The translations under genes and the position numbers were made by a program. Source: Hymenoscyphus infarciens (lineage: Eukaryota > Ascomycota > Leotiomycetes > Helotiales > Helotiaceae). From it: a stretch of DNA of 64,000 bases. Below, in pieces: positions 12,781 through 25,224 of the stretch. The notes under the pieces are model-generated. The model saw only the letters and a list, made by a program, of their open reading frames with translations, ran no database searches and was not told where the DNA came from. Positions within the stretch are counted from its first letter, which is position 1, and each line of letters opens with the position of its first letter. The stretch covers positions 62,001-126,000 of the forward strand of contig LLCB01000087.1 of NCBI GenBank assembly GCA_001414345.1, written 5' to 3'.

Positions 12781-14150
12781 TCTTATTTATCTAGAAATAA
12801 TAGAAAGAATAAGATATAAGAGTTAGATAATTAGTAGTAAAGATATAATAGCAAGAGAGTATTATTACTACTATATATATAATACTTATTATCTCTCTCT
12901 ATTCTTTAATTAGCTAATTACTATAGTTAAGACTATCTAGTCTTAATATAGAGAGAGAGAGAAGAGGAGAGAAGAGAAAAAGAGAGAGAGAGAATTTAAT
13001 TATTCTCTTTTTTACTTATAGAAAATTTTTAAGTACGTTGTTTTTAGACTTTTATAGATTTAAAATACTATAATTAAGAACGCTGTAATTATTAAAACAA
13101 ACTCTAACGTTATAGAATAGAGATAGACTAAAAGAGATAAATATTATAAGTTTTAATTATATATTATCTAAGTACTCTAAGAACGACTAAAGACTCTTTA
13201 TTCTCTCTTTCTAACGACTCTCTCTTTCTACTTACTTACTTCTCTAATCTTCTATAATCTATAATTCTCTATAGCTCGCGTACTATTTGTCGTAAGAGGC
13301 CTAAAGAAGGAAGAGTAGTAAGATAAGGCAAAAGAAGGAGTTAGACCTTAACGTCTCTTAACTACTATAATCTCTTAGACCTTTTATATACTCTTTCTTA
13401 TATTCCGCTCTATTTTAGAGCCTATTTAGCTCGTATATTTTCCAACTTTCTTAAGATATATACTACTAAAAATAATAAAGTAAGATATAATATATATATA
13501 TATATATAGACTTAGAAGTTCTATAATATTTATTATATTATATTAAGTAATCCGATTAATACCGGGTTTCTAAGAATAACTAATAATATATCGATTATCG
13601 ACGGAAAAATAGTTAATCTAAAGAGTAATAGTTTTTCTAGCCGAGAGCTAATAGAATACTTAGTCTTAGTATTTTCTAAAAATAAAGAGAAATTTATATA
13701 ATTTTAATTAAAAATTCTAATTATTTCTATCTCTAAGAAAATACTATTCTTATTATAAGCTCTCTATAGATTTATATAATAACTTTTAAATATAATAGAG
13801 TATATTTAAAGTAGTAAGTAAAGGTTATATAATATTTATTTAGTACTATAAGACACTAGCGCCAAAAACCCGATATCTATCGATTATCGTTACTTTTTTA
13901 ATAATATTTATTATTTTAAATAAGAACTTATAATATTTATCGTATAATATATATCGCGATAATCTAATAACTATTATATCGCCGCCTAAGTCTATATATA
14001 TCTATTATAATATATACGAACGTTTAGCTAGTAGATCTATTAGTATATACTTTTACTCGTACTTCCTTTAAATAAAGATATAAAAAGATATATACTACTA
14101 AGATTAAATAATATACTCTTTTAACCTCTTACTCTTTAACTTTTATATAT
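11662..14150. other. AT-rich repeat remnants and microsatellites
   Basis: About 2.5 kb with no gene. It holds a palindromic pair around 12211-12481, where a TTTACGATTTA..TTTAGTCGTTT stretch recurs inverted; this is a possible short TIR element. It also holds GAGAGTAA-type repeats at about 12618-12660, a long (CT)n run at about 12732-12782, and (GA)n at about 12950-12992. Loosely inverted CCGATTAATACCGGGTTT-like arms at about 13552 and 13890 may be another decayed short element. Confidence 0.5.
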
Positions 14151-14681
14151 TAGTAATTAATACTTTTATCTTCTAAATAATTATAAATACCTAGAATATT
14201 CTCTAAATTAACTGAAAAGTAACTATTCTATCTCTTAAATAAGAGTATTCTAGTTAGAAAAGAGAGATATTTAAGTTAGTTTAAACTTTTTCTCTATAAT
14301 AATTAATACTTTTATTCTCTAAATTAATTAAAAAGTAACTATTCTATCTCTTAAATAATACCTCTTAAAAATAAAGGTATTCTAGTTAGAAAAGAGAGAT
14401 TTTTAAGTTAGTTATTATTCACTATTTTTACTATATTACGCTATCTATTTTTTAGTAAATTATAGTATTTTAAGATTATAACTTTTAATATATAGTATCT
14501 ACTACTTTTAGTTAAAAGATAAAGGTAATTAGAGTAAGAAAGAAGAAGGATAATAAGCTTTAAAAGAATACTTAAATCGTTGATTTAAGTAATAAAAGCT
14601 ATAAGCGAAAGAATTAAGAGTATTAGACTTAACTACTACTAAAGTTCTTAAGAGTTAGTTTACGTAGTTATAAGTAGATAG

Positions 14682-14854
14682 TGTTAATATGACTTATGGT
14701 TATAAAAGCGATGTAAAAAGAGTTATATTATCGTTCGTATATACCGAGTATAGCTAGCTACGATGCCTTCCTAAGTAGCTCTTAAGCGAGAAGCATATAT
14801 ACCTACGTATACTAATCTAAATCGCTATTTACCCTTTAAATATATATACTAACA
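14682..14854 (-). repeat. Copia 3' LTR
   Basis: 173 bp, aligned end to end without gaps to the LTR at 20695-20867. Differences are transitions (for example ATATACC versus GTATACC, CTAACA versus CCGATA), the RIP pattern. It begins TGTTAATATGACTTATGG and ends CTAACA, keeping TG..CA. The adjacent inside sequence read on the minus strand is purine-rich (AAAGAAGTG), as expected for a polypurine tract beside the 3' LTR. Confidence 0.92.
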
Positions 14855-17800
14855 CTAGCACTTCTTTAAAACAATAGAAGTTACTTAAAACTATTAAAAA
14901 TCATATATCTAAGCTAACTAATTAGAGCCTTTTATTCCCTATCCTCGACTAATAAGAAGGCTCTATTTCAGTCTCTTATTTCATTCTACCTATTCTATAA
15001 GGTTAATATCTAGCTTATTAGTATTAATTAACTTTTATAAGATATTATAATAACTCTTTTTAGTTATAGCATCTATAAGATTACTTTTATTATTAATCTA
15101 TTTAATTTTATTAATCTCTCTTAATTTATATACTTCTTATAGATATATAATATTAATTATTAGTTACTTCTCTTTAGTTATACCTAATTTAGCTATATAT
15201 TTATAAATAGACTTTAAATTAGTATATATTATAAGTAGTATCTTAAATTCTAAGATACTTTTAAGAGTCGATTTTATTAAAGTTATAGTATTAAATCTAG
15301 AGCTTATTATATATAATTCTAATATTAAAACACTATAGATAACTCTCTTATATTTAGTAGAAGACTAATATAAGATATTAGTATTATTATCTTTATTTAT
15401 AAGAGTAATAATATAACTGATTTATAATAATAAGTTCTTATTATTAGCAAATAATCTATTAGTAAAAGCGTATAACTTTAGAGAAGATTTATCTAATTTA
15501 ACGAATTCAAGTTCTTTTAAAGGATTGTCGATTTACTATTAAATTCGCTTATTAAGAAGTGAAATATTATTATCTTAAGAATCGATAGTTTAAGTAGTAT
15601 ATAATAAGTTAAAAGTAGCTTTAAGCTAAGATACTATAACTAAGTATATCTCTCTAGTATATTATATAATATATTAATTTTTAGTATCTACTATATATAA
15701 TATCTCTTTTATATTAGATATCTTAGATAAAGCCTTTTATACTAAATCTAAGTGTTTTATATAATCTTAAGTAAGAGATATAGAGCTATTATAATACTTA
15801 GTAATTAGCCCTCTATTAAATTTAATTAGATAGTTAATAGTAAGCTCTTCTCTCTCTTTAGACATAAACCTAGCTTTGTTAATAATAAGCTCTTCTTTAT
15901 TAGTAAAAGTATTATTAGTAAGTATAAGAGTATTATTAGTTTAAAGGCCTACTATACTAAAAGAGGTATCTAACTTTGCTTACTCGTTATATTAATATAA
16001 CTTAGTATATAAAAGACAGGGGTTAAATATTAACTATTCTATTATAAGCTTTAGAATATAGTGTTTATAGTACGTTATAAACTAATAATTACTAGCTTTT
16101 AAAATACTATATAATAGCCTAATTACTTTAAAGAATATATCTTCCTATTAAGAATAACCTTTAGAAGAGCGTATAAAGAATTTCTAATTTAAGTTAGTTA
16201 AAGATTATATATATACTTATATAATATCCTAAATAAATACTTATAAACTTAGAAGTATTATAATAAGTATAAGAATTATTCTCTAGCTTACTCTTTAAAT
16301 TATAGGTGCTTAAGTAAGTACTAGTAACTTTCTAGTATTATTATATACTTAGATTACTAATCTTAACTTTACGAAAGTAAGTGCTATACTCTTAAATTTA
16401 ATATTATTTATAAAGTATAATCTAAATATTCTAGTATTAAGAGATAATTTCTTTTAAGTAATAATCTTAAAAACACTATAATTAGTTAATCTATTAATCT
16501 CCTTTTATTACGATTTAATATATATTATACTATTATTAGTTATAAAGACTTTAATATTATAAGGTTTACTTAAATTAGTAAGAAAAGTTTTAATATTCTT
16601 AAGAGTAATATAGTTAATATTATTAATAAAAGTATCTAACTATTAGAATAATACTTCGATATTATTTAGAAGCTTTAGATACTTTTAGAGCTGTCTACGT
16701 CTACGCTTCTAGAAAGGTTCTAGTATAGTTTCTAGAATATTAGTGTTTTAGTAGATCTATAACTATTAAAGTTAGTATTAAAAGGAAGGTAAATGTTATT
16801 TAACATCTTATCTACCTTATTACTTAAAAGTTCTTTCTTTTTTATAGAGTTATAGTATTATTTTAGATAATGCTATACTAGAAACTTCCTTAGTTACTAG
16901 TGTTATTCTAGAAGTTTTAGAAGTTTTAATAAAGTATAGCTTTATAACTATAGATTAAAACTTTATAAGACTACTTAGTAGTACTAATATATAGTTCTTA
17001 TTCTTGATTTTTTAAAGGATAAAAGGTCTTATCTAAGACTTTATATACTCTTTTTATACTAAAACGTCTAAATTTAAGAGTAAGTTTTTAACTTAGTTAA
17101 TTAGTCTATTTTATATATTAAGAGCTTCTTTAACTTAGTAAGATATAATCTACTTTTATACTTCTTAAGTAGCCTTCTTATAAGTCTCTAACCTTATAGA
17201 AATCAGTTACGAAGATACGTTGTTTATAGTTATTCGAGTATATACTTTATATACTAATAGAGTAAGGACTAGACTATTTAGGCTTGTTATATTATTAATT
17301 ACTTTAAAAGCTATTTAAAGTATTAAACTTTATAAGAGATAAGGCTCTTATTTATATATAATATTATATACTTGTTAAATCAGTTTATAGTATTATTCTA
17401 CTATACTAATTGAATTATATACCTTAACTAGTATAGTTTTTACTATAGTACTTATTCTAGTAGCAGAGTATATAAAGTCCTTTTTGATAAAGTTTATTCT
17501 AGTATCTATAATAATATAATTAGAAGGTTTAAGATATATATTAATCTAATATCTTTAGAAGACCTTTTATATAGTTATTGCTTTTATATTTAGTAAAAAG
17601 TTACTTACTTAATACCTTATTATTTTATCTATATAGTATAAGACTACTTACTTATTAAGAAAGAAAGTATTAATTAAAATACTATAATTAAATTTAAGGT
17701 TATTATAAAGAGTGAACTTAAATTAGCTAGGCGAACTTCTATACTTTTAATAGTATTTATAAAATTTAATAAGATGTTAAAAGATGCTTTAGTTAATATA

Positions 17801-20694
17801 ATGTCTAGCTCTTTCTAGTATATATTATAATCTTAGTACTAATAGGTAGCTAAATCGCTTATAAAGTCGTTAAATATTAATATTTATAAGAAATATTAAG
17901 TACTCTTATATAAAGTTATATATAGCTTTATCCTAGAGTAGAAAAGAGTAGCTAAATCGTTATATAATAGAGAACCTTTCAACTTTTAATCCGTTCTTAT
18001 TCTCTTAGATAAGTATATTTTAAAGATTATTTAAAGTAATATTTAGGTTATTTATATTATTAATATAAAGGATAAAAAAGGTATTAAATTATACTATATA
18101 GAATTTAGCTTTTCTAATTAGTATATTAATTATTATTAATTCTAAAAATAGAGTATATCTTTTACTAAACTAGATATTAAATTAACTCTTTATACCTTTA
18201 TTAATTAAGATGCTTTTAATAAGTCTAATATATATAAGATATTAGTTATATCTTATACTTAACTTTTAAGCTACCTTAGTATTAATTATTATACTAAAGA
18301 AGTTCTCTTTTATATATCTTTTAACTATTATTATAAATACCTCCTTTATAAATTTATATATAACGTTAGAAGTGTTATTCAGGTTTTATAGAATATATCT
18401 ATTAATAGTGTATTTTTATACTAAACTTATTAAATTTGTAGTAAGGTATTTAGTATTTAAATTATTAATAAACCTTATAGAAGTAATATTATAATAGATA
18501 ACTTTGTTATCTAAGCTAGTATCTAATAAGTAACTATCTTCTTTTAATAGAGTAATAGTATAAAGCGTCTCTAATATCTCCTTCTCTTAGATACTCTAAG
18601 TATATACTATATTTATATTATATACCTTTCTAATATATCTGTTCTACTTACTTTTAAAGTATCTAGAATTCTTATTAGTCTATTTAGTAAAGTAATAGTT
18701 CTATTCTTCTTAACTATAATCCTAAGATAAATAGTTATTCTTTCTATATATATAATATATCTTCTTCTTCTTATATTAATCTATATTATTAAATTTATTT
18801 GTATTATATTATCTACTCTTATAAAAGTGTCTCTTAGTTATTATAGTTTTATTTATAACTATCTCTAGGTAGACTTTTATATAAGATTAGATTAAACTTT
18901 ATAGAAGAGTAATAGTATTAGAAATTAAAAGGTCTTAGAGTAAGATTAAAATTATAATAGTATAATCTAAGACCTTTTTATATACTAAAATTAGCTTATT
19001 TAAAAACTAACTATTAGTATAAAAGTCTATAAAGAGGGAAAATCTTAGTAAATTAAGTCTTAATAACATATTCTTAAAAGACTATGATATTAATACTTTA
19101 AATGCTTGAATTATCTCTTATAAATTAATATTATTCTACTTAGATAATTAGCCTCTTTTATAAAGTTTATCTTTAAAATATTATTATATAGATATAAGTA
19201 AAACTTTAAAAGATTAATCGTTGTCTTTGTTAAAAAGTATAGTATAAAAGTAATTTAAAGCGTTACCTTTTAATATAATAGAAAAGGTAAAAGAGTAAAT
19301 TACTAGTAATACTCTACTTCTCTTATATATGTTTTTAAATATTATAACTTTAATTATAAAGTTATCTTCTTTTCTATTATACTTTTAATTATCTTTATAT
19401 GATTTTATAAGTATACTTAATATATATAAGTAGTCTTAACCCTTTTAAGAATTTTATAAAGTTAACTCTAGTTTAAAATATACTATATTTATCTATACTA
19501 GTAGTCTTCTACTAGGATTATCTTATTACTAATTATGTTCTAGATACTTAAAGGCATTATTGAAATCGTTGCTACTAGTATCTTTACTAAATTAATAAGA
19601 TATAAAGAAAGAGGTCTAGTTATCTTTTAATAGACTTAAAGGTTAGATTAGAGGTTATACTAGATTACTTAAGTCTTTCCTTTTAGTTAGTAGGATTAAA
19701 GTCGTTAAAGGTGTTAGTTGTTATAATAATATTAGTTATTATTATTATTATATAGTAGATACTTATAAAGCTTTATCTCTAGCCTTTATCTTAGATCGAG
19801 TGTTTTAAGTAATATTTTTAGCTAAAGGTTATTATTATTAGAGTTATTATTACTATAGCTTTTATTATCTTTTAGCGTGTTCTAATATATATTTATAATA
19901 AGATCTAAATTCTTTAGTACTAGCTCCTTCTAGTACTATATCTTTTAATTCTTTATCTAACTACTTAGTTTAGTTAACCTTAGTAGCGGTGTTATATAGT
20001 GTTTAAGATATAAGTATCTTATGTCTATCTATCTTAACCTATATATCTCTTCTACGAAGTATTCGTTGTAACTTAGTAGTAGTAGATTAGTAGATTTTAG
20101 TAAATTTATCTTAATCTTATCTTTTAAAGTCTACTTAAAATTCGTCTTAAAGAAGAAGGTCTTCGTTCTCTCCTTTAGTATACTTCTCTTCTCTTTTAGC
20201 GGTAAAAATCGTCTCTTCTATCTATATTGACTTTAGCTTTAGTGCTAGCTTTAGAGCTTGTTTTAGTACTAAAGTCGGTGTTAAAGTCAAGGCTTCTAAA
20301 GTTATTAGAATCAATATTAGTAAGTCTATTATATTATAGGTATTATTATTATTATAAATGTTATTATTACTTAAATTAAATTTAGATATTATCAAAAGTC
20401 CGTTTATACTTTACTTAGTAGATTATAAGTAAAAGAGATATTAGATTTTAGGTGAATAGATATCTTAGAGAGTATAAATTATCTTAGTAGATAAAAGGAG
20501 GTTAGTATTTATAATTAGCGCTTCCTATTTTAAGAAGCGTTTATAGTATATTATTAAAGTTATTAAATAGTAGAAGGAGTTACGATTAAAGAAGAGGAGT
20601 CTACTAGTAATATTAAGTTTACTTTTATATAAGTATATCTATAGTAGAAATATATAAAGTAACTAAGTATCTAATCTATACGTCTACTAATTAG

Positions 20695-20867
20695 TATTAG
20701 TATAACTTATAGTTATAAAAGCAATGTAAAAAGAGTTATATTATCGTTCGTGTATACCGAGTAAAGCTAGCTACGATGCCTACTTAAGTAGCTCTTAAGC
20801 GAGAAGCACGTGTACCCACGTGCACTGATCCGAATCGCTATTTACCTCTTGAATATATATACCGATA
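20695..20867 (-). repeat. Copia 5' LTR
   Basis: 173 bp. It starts TATTAGTATAACTTATAG and ends CCGATA on the + strand, so both terminal dinucleotides have been changed from TG/CA by transitions. It is followed directly by the GATAG duplication. Confidence 0.92.
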
Positions 20868-21100
20868 GATAGTACGTAAGTAGGTTAATTTACTATATTT
20901 ATTAATATTTAGTATATTAGTATAAGAAAACTAATAAATAGAGAAAAAGTATAGACTAACTTAAATATCTCTCTTTTCTAACTAGAATACTCTTATTTTT
21001 AAGAGATATTATTTAAAAGATAGAATAGTTACTTTTCAGTTAATTTAGAGGCTATTCTAGGTATTTACGCTTATTTAGAGAACAAAAGTGTCAATTACCG

Positions 21101-23101
21101 TTTATATATATATAGATATATATATTCTTAAAACTTTACCTTATCGAAGCCTTATACGATTATATACTCTAATACTAATATATATAATAAGCTAAATAGT
21201 AAGTAAATATATTTTTAAAAAAATCTATAATATAACTACAAATATACGAGTACCTTTAAGCTAAGTACTTATATATAAAACAGCTATATTTATAATAAAT
21301 TATACGTATGCTAAACAGGCTCTTAGAAAAGACGCCTCATCTCGTCTTAAGCGTTACACAAACATCCCACATAAAGCCTCACTTTCTCGATCCCAATTTA
21401 CTTTCTCTTCCTCTTCTTCTCCATCTTTACTACACAACGGAGCGAGAAAGAAAAGAAAAAATAGACAAAAGCTAGTTACAAAGGCGCAGAAGTAGAAGGT
21501 ATCACCATACCAGTGTACCCCTGGGAAAAGTGGGGCAATTTCATGACTTCTATCCCCTATAATATAATAACAACGTGCTGAAGTTCTACGGGGGGAAAAA
21601 AGAGTATAGACAGCGATCCAAAACTCATCATTATTATGGGTTCAAGAATCCAGTTTTTCAGAAACCACTAGGTACACAGGTGAGAGGGAAGGGAGAGTAA
21701 AGCGAAGAAGTGGAAGTGGAAGTGGAAGTGTAGAAGTTGGGAGGCGTGCGGTCTGAAATCCTTCTGTGACCTAGAGGTAGGGTACGTGATATAACTATAA
21801 TTGAAAACTTAAGATCGATGGCTATATCCGTCTATGTCCGTTCATTATCCCTGCTGTATATATATACTACACAACATTCAAGCATCTTTTCATCTTCATA
21901 AAAATTACTCGTCCTTTCGTAAGAACTTCCAAAATCCACAAGTCTGTAGGAAGTTTAGTAGGCGGTCTAACATCCAAAACGAAGTACTAGTATAGTGTTC
22001 AAAAGACAGTAAGTATAAATTCACATCGAAAGACCATATTCACAAGGAAGCTATACATACATTCCATACATACATACATTCCATTCCATTCCATTCCATT
22101 CCATTCCATCACCAAAATTAATTACTTAGACATAAAACTTCCCTCTATCAAACCCCAAGCTTAAATATAACCAGAAGTTTAAAAAAGTAAAATTGTATCG
22201 TGAGATGCTACGAGGATTCAGAACGACGTGAAATTAAACAAGACCTGTAGTTCTGGTTCTAGTATTCCAGAAGTATATCCTACTTTTATAAAAAGACAAA
22301 CAAGACTTACTAGGAAACCTGTGTAGGGCCTTTATAACTCTTTATCCTAGGTTACACTCTCATACTACATTGACTTTCTCAAGCCTTTTGAATCAATGCC
22401 ATTTAGTAAATGTGCTTCATGTGCGAGGAGCTATGGAAGGTCAGTATGGGAAGTCTTTGCGATTCCTTCCCTCGTATCAAACTGATGATCGCATAGCGTA
22501 TATATAGCCGAGCTCGCAGTGGACCAAATAAGGGGCAGCATTACTTCAATCTACAAAAGTACTAATGCCTACAGCTCAACGCAAATGAGATAAAAACTTC
22601 TTACACTCTAGAAAGGAGTAAACTAGCATCTTGCGCGTCTACTCATATTTTTATCATAATTTTTACAATTTGTTGTTGTTTTATTACAGAGGGTCGCTAA
22701 ATTATGCTGCCACTTTTTTTGTCCACCGCGAGCCGAGCTGCTTCATCGAAGGCTCTTTTCACCAAAATAGTTGTTGCGAACGAGACACGCAGAAATAACA
22801 GGTTGTGACACTGTTCAAACCCAAACAACGAGGAATCAAATTATACATCTTCGATTCCAACTATCTACAGTTATGCAGCCGCTTGCCTCGACGTTGAGCA
22901 GTCGCCATGATGCTAAAAAAAAACAGAATCTTATAGACAAACGAAACAAAACTCCAATGTATGCAATCCGGGTCCGTAGACGCACCGGAATAACTAAACC
23001 CAAACGCTGAATCCCCATTCCATGACCTATGCACAATGAATGATGAAGAAGGAAAAAGACGCCATTCCCAATGCTCGCTAAAGAAGAATTATGCTCCCCC
23101 A
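21101..23101. other. Repeat-to-gene boundary and 3' flank of the GPCR gene
   Basis: AT-rich repeat DNA gives way at about 21310 to ordinary base composition with normal CA/TG content. No convincing coding region is present. A (GTGGAA)n run lies at about 21708-21730 and a pentamer (CCATT)n run at about 22077-22108. The last part up to 23101 is probably the 3' UTR of the minus-strand receptor gene. Confidence 0.6.
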
Positions 23102-25224
23102 TCAACCCATATGCACCTTACTCAACACCGGTAAATCCTGAAAAGATACATTCCTCCTCGGCACCCCCTTCGTCCCATTCGAGGACTGCGATTTCTTAGC
23201 CCCAACCTTCGTCTCGTCATCCGAAAACGAATCGTCCTCCGAACCCTGATAATTATCCATCGGATCCGTCGGTTCCTCGGCAACAGGCCTCATCCCGCCT
23301 AAATCTTCCTGCCCATCCCAACCCGGAACATCCCACCAATGGCTTTCCTGTTTCTGAAAACAGGCTTCCGGCTTCGAGAGATTCCCCGATTCGTTTCTTC
23401 GTTCTGCCATTTCTTGGTCCCTTCTTTGGTATGCGATTCGGGAGTCTCGATGCATCTCTTCTCTTGTCCTTCCGGGTCCGCCATTTGCCCGTATCTCGCC
23501 TACAGTCTTGCATACGGCCCAGAACTTCAAGCTCCCCCAGAAGGTACCATCACTTCCCGGGATATGTTTCCAAGGCTTCTCTCGAGTGGAGAATAACCAG
23601 CAGTCAACCGCTGCTTGTGAACAAACAAATATGGTCGTAACACACGTCAACCCAAAAGGAGGGTTTATCGCAAACCTGTCGTCGTACTGCAGAACGTGAG
23701 ATATAAACGGCATGATCCACATCCCCATATACACCAGCGGGTATATAAACAAGAAACGAAGTTGGCGACGAAGTTTCTCGCGAGTGCGGTGCATTTCCAC
23801 ATGGGCCAAATTCTGACCATGAGAGTTCACAAGCTCTAAACGATACACGGGCGTTGGCACCTCACTTCTTCCTTCTGGTCCCCATCGAAGAGCTGTAGCC
23901 ATATCAATAATCGAGCCACGGCCGCTGAGAGTTGGCGAAAGGCGTCGAACGAAGTTGTCTCGCCGGGAAATGGTGCTTGGAGCTTTGGTCGTGGTCGGTG
24001 ACGGGTTCGCAGATGTGCTATCTCGAGATGGCACAGGTATGGTCAAATATCGAGGAAGTGGTAATGGCTCCGGGGCTAATGGACCGTTAAATGAATCTCC
24101 ATCCAATGTCAAAGCCTGAGGTGGTGGTGTCGGTACTTGAAGAGAACTGTTCTTGGAAATGAAGCTTGCCCACATGAAACGGTGAGTTCCAAGATTTGCA
24201 CCCTCGTTTCGATATGAATCGGCTGTGACAGATGGATTTTTGTACACATCTGTTCCGATTTTCGGAATTTGCGCAGACTCGGGTATCAAACCGTGGCACG
24301 CAAGTTTAGGTGTCGGCGGGAGGTCGCATCGCTTTGACGTTCTTCGCGATGCTGCTGGCTCCGTCGAATCCATCGAATCCATCGAGTCTTGATTCGGGCT
24401 AGGAGGATTCCTGCCGGTTTTCGTAAAGCCACTGAATTTATACCGGACGTAGAAGTATATCGAAACATAGATAAAGAGAATAACGATGAAAACTATGTAG
24501 CGAGGAATCCAGCCTAAGGCAAGCCGATACCAAAATGGGCGAACCGGAAGGTAGCAATATGTCCCCTCGACAACATATGAGTCCTGATCATTGACAAAGG
24601 CCAAAGAGGCCATCAGAAGTGGAAGTGCAACCCAAGCAAAATATGCGAAGTACCGATATGGAAAAAGACCCCCCTCGCCCCTAGTAACTCGTGGTTTCCA
24701 AATATACAAGGCAGTGTGGATGGCGATTTGAAGGACAGCGAAATCTAGGGGATCAGTTAACAGGCTGTCTGATGTAACCGATCGAAGAATGTACCCGATG
24801 CTTCAATTCCAACCGAAAGGAAGAATCCGTTGACTTGACAAAATCTTGAATCACTTGAAATGGGCCCTTGAGAGAAGACGACAATGGGATATATCATAAA
24901 CCATAAGGCCTTGAACATGTCACTCTGAATGAGAAGCATTATCAGGCTATGCGAAAATCAGTACGTATTACTCTGCATTTGGAGCGAAAGGCACTTCACG
25001 TACTCATGCCTGAAGCTTCTCCTCATTCTCACAAACCAGTAGAAGGCAAGAACGGACGAGGCAACGCTGATGATTGAAAACGTCAAGGCGAGATATTGCA
25101 AAATTGTTTGCTCCCCAGAATTCAGATTCAGAGCCGTCCCGGTAGTGTTTTTGCCCAGCGCCCGCATCTCGATGTCGAATTGAGGTTGGACATGAGCCAT
25201 AATTGATGGCGAAAATGGCGGCAT
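23102..25224 (-). CDS. Git3/GPR-4-type G protein-coupled receptor
   Basis: Three exons (25224-25004, 24946-24795, 24744-23102) give 671 residues; introns are 57 and 50 bp with GTAC donors and TAG acceptors. Seven hydrophobic segments are visible: TM1 at about 38-60 (LTFSIISVASSVLAFYWFVR), the LIMLLIQSDMFKALWFMIYP segment, EASDFAVLQIAIHTALYIWKP, two more up to about residue 235, and TM6-TM7 at about 453-508. A cytoplasmic loop of about 210 residues, rich in Ser/Pro, separates TM5 and TM6, as in yeast Gpr1, fission-yeast Git3 and Neurospora GPR-4. These receptors act at the plasma membrane upstream of a G-alpha subunit and adenylate cyclase in carbon-source sensing. The hydrophilic tail is long and acidic. 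The start at 25224 is the first ATG in frame; Met9 is an alternative. The ligand is unknown. Confidence 0.88.

Larger units (their letters stand above)
14682..20867 (-). mobile_element. Copia LTR retrotransposon, RIP-inactivated
   Basis: A 6186-bp element with equal-length LTRs and a perfect 5-bp target duplication GATAG (14677-14681 and 20868-20872). Minus-strand translation across stops shows typical fungal Copia pol. At about 15520-15460 there is LEFVKLDKSSLKLYAFTNRL (RNase H start). At about 15260-15060 there is YTNLKSIYKYIAKLGITKEK followed by a LIINIIYL..EVYKLREI-like stretch and then NLIDAITK, the usual C-terminal end. RT-like sequence with TINTIF.SL lies near 16080. Every frame is interrupted by TAA/TAG created from CAA, CAG or TGG. 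Gag would lie near 20.0-20.6 kb. It is dead as an autonomous element. Confidence 0.92.
14151..21100. mobile_element. MULE-like TIR element split by a Copia insertion
   Basis: Left arm (14151 to about 14300) and right arm (about 20936 to 21100) are inverted copies over about 150-165 bp. The right end, read inward, starts CGGTAATTGACACTTTTG. The left starts TAGTAATTAATACTTTTA, so the differences are C-to-T/G-to-A changes. Both sides are bordered by TTTATATAT (14142-14150 and 21101-21109), a 9-bp match of the length made by Mutator-type transposases. After removing the Copia insert, about 760 bp remain without coding capacity, so it is non-autonomous. A partial direct duplicate of the left arm lies at about 14303-14420. 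The TSD is low complexity, so the superfamily is tentative. Confidence 0.7.

Noticed and set aside
22771..23010. 79-codon plus-strand frame downstream of the receptor gene
   Set aside because: Lies in the 3' flank, has no motif and is mirrored by another chance frame on the opposite strand.
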